A stretch of DNA of 7,856 nucleotides from Pseudomonadota bacterium. GTDB taxonomy: Bacteria; Pseudomonadota; Alphaproteobacteria; Acetobacterales; Acetobacteraceae. Positions 7,458 to 7,856 of the stretch are shown in pieces (the stretch's first letter is position 1; the number at the start of each line of letters is the position of its first letter). The translations under genes and the position numbers were made by a program. Under the pieces are notes generated by a model. The model had not been told where the DNA came from, did not search any database, and saw nothing but the letters and a program-made list of their open reading frames with translations. The stretch lies in the NCBI GenBank assembly GCA_021779655.1, contig JAJYAF010000086.1, forward strand, positions 1 to 7,856, read 5' to 3'.

Positions 7458-7856
7458 GTTCGGTCTTCCAGCCTGGTCCGGACCAGCTCATATAGCTGCC
7501 GGCGCGCCGGCGGAAGAGGGCGGTGGCGGGCGCCGAACACATCCCGCGCCAGGAAATGGCCGGTCAGTTCCAGGCCGGCGAGGCAATCGGCGCCGCCAGC
7601 TTCGGCTTCCGCGATAAGGAACAGCGGGAGTCTCAGCAAGGATTCCGGCCGCCCGCCTATGGCTGAGGGCGGCACCGCGCGGCCGCTGCCGGGTGAGACG
7701 AATTCGGGGCGATCGTTGGCGCCGGCGGGGCTCGCGAGATCGAGGCCGAAGCCGAGCTCGCGCAGCAGGTCGAGTTCCCATCTGATGAAGGCGGGAAGCG
7801 CCAGGCCCTCGACCCCCAGGGCGGCGAGCAGACGGGCGAGGCCGGAAAAGACCGCG
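7442..7856 (-). CDS. recO: DNA repair protein RecO, C-terminal part (5' end outside window)
   Basis: RecO works with RecR (and RecF) to load RecA on SSB-coated single-stranded DNA in gap repair. The frame is open from the right edge and gives 137 residues to a TGA at 7444-7442; full-length alphaproteobacterial RecO is about 240. RecO-like stretches are seen: [18 protein letters not shown] (with the helical ELxLLxxLG pattern), [10 protein letters not shown], and [11 protein letters not shown] near the C-terminus followed by PLPPARRQL. The cysteine often found after LGxxLDL in relatives is absent here (LDLASPAG), which is not unusual since many RecO proteins lack the zinc-binding set. The 3' end overlaps parC by 16 bases, suggesting translational coupling. 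The recO-parC order is, from memory, common in related alphaproteobacteria. The identification rests on a partial sequence, so it is slightly less certain than its neighbours. Confidence 0.85.
   Translation of the reverse strand, partial: AVFSGLARLLAALGVEGLALPAFIRWELDLLRELGFGLDLASPAGANDRPEFVSPGSGRAVPPSAIGGRPESLLRLPLFLIAEAEAGGADCLAGLELTGHFLARDVFGARHRPLPPARRQLYELVRTRLEDRTCRSI
7464..7469 (-). promoter_or_regulatory. Ribosome binding site for parC inside recO
   Basis: GGAAGA on the minus strand sits 6 bases upstream of the ATG at 7457 and lies within the recO coding end. It favours that ATG over the downstream in-frame ATG at 7445. Confidence 0.6.

Overview
The window looks like a chromosomal segment of a high-GC alphaproteobacterium. 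Three things suggest this: the recO-parC gene order, a ParC with an alphaproteobacterial-style C-terminal tail and degenerate GyrA box, and the strongly GC-biased codon use. The order Rhodospirillales/Acetobacterales is my best guess, but that is inference and not proven by the sequence. I see no insertion sequence, tRNA, rRNA, CRISPR array or phage gene. The window holds seven protein genes, two of them cut by the window ends, packed with little intergenic DNA.

Left part (1-2619, minus strand): a nucleotide-sugar operon read right to left. It runs gmd (GDP-mannose 4,6-dehydratase), then an Rmd-type GDP-4-keto-6-deoxymannose reductase 2 bases later, then ugd (UDP-glucose 6-dehydrogenase) after a 54-base gap. 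ugd starts at TTG and runs off the left edge. Together these would supply a GDP-6-deoxyhexose (probably GDP-D-rhamnose) and UDP-glucuronic acid, precursors for an extracellular or capsular polysaccharide.

Middle (2620-4663): a 106-base divergent region with overlapping candidate -10 boxes on the two strands. It is followed on the plus strand by a 645-residue Tat-exported protein. That protein has the two catalytic acid motifs of a clan GH-A (GH39/PslG-like) TIM-barrel glycoside hydrolase and an inserted small beta-rich module. Its position beside the sugar-nucleotide genes suggests that it trims, releases or remodels the polysaccharide. This is the most interesting part of the window.

Right part (4664-7856, minus strand): a core housekeeping block in the order recO (C-terminal part), parC (topoisomerase IV subunit A) and a YqhA/UPF0114 membrane protein, with overlaps or very short gaps. 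It converges on the glycoside hydrolase gene with only 31 bases between the two stop codons, where a GC-rich stem-loop lies.

Apart from the glycoside hydrolase and its divergent regulatory region, the window is ordinary. I did not find convincing evidence of an undescribed defence, mobile or RNA-based system.
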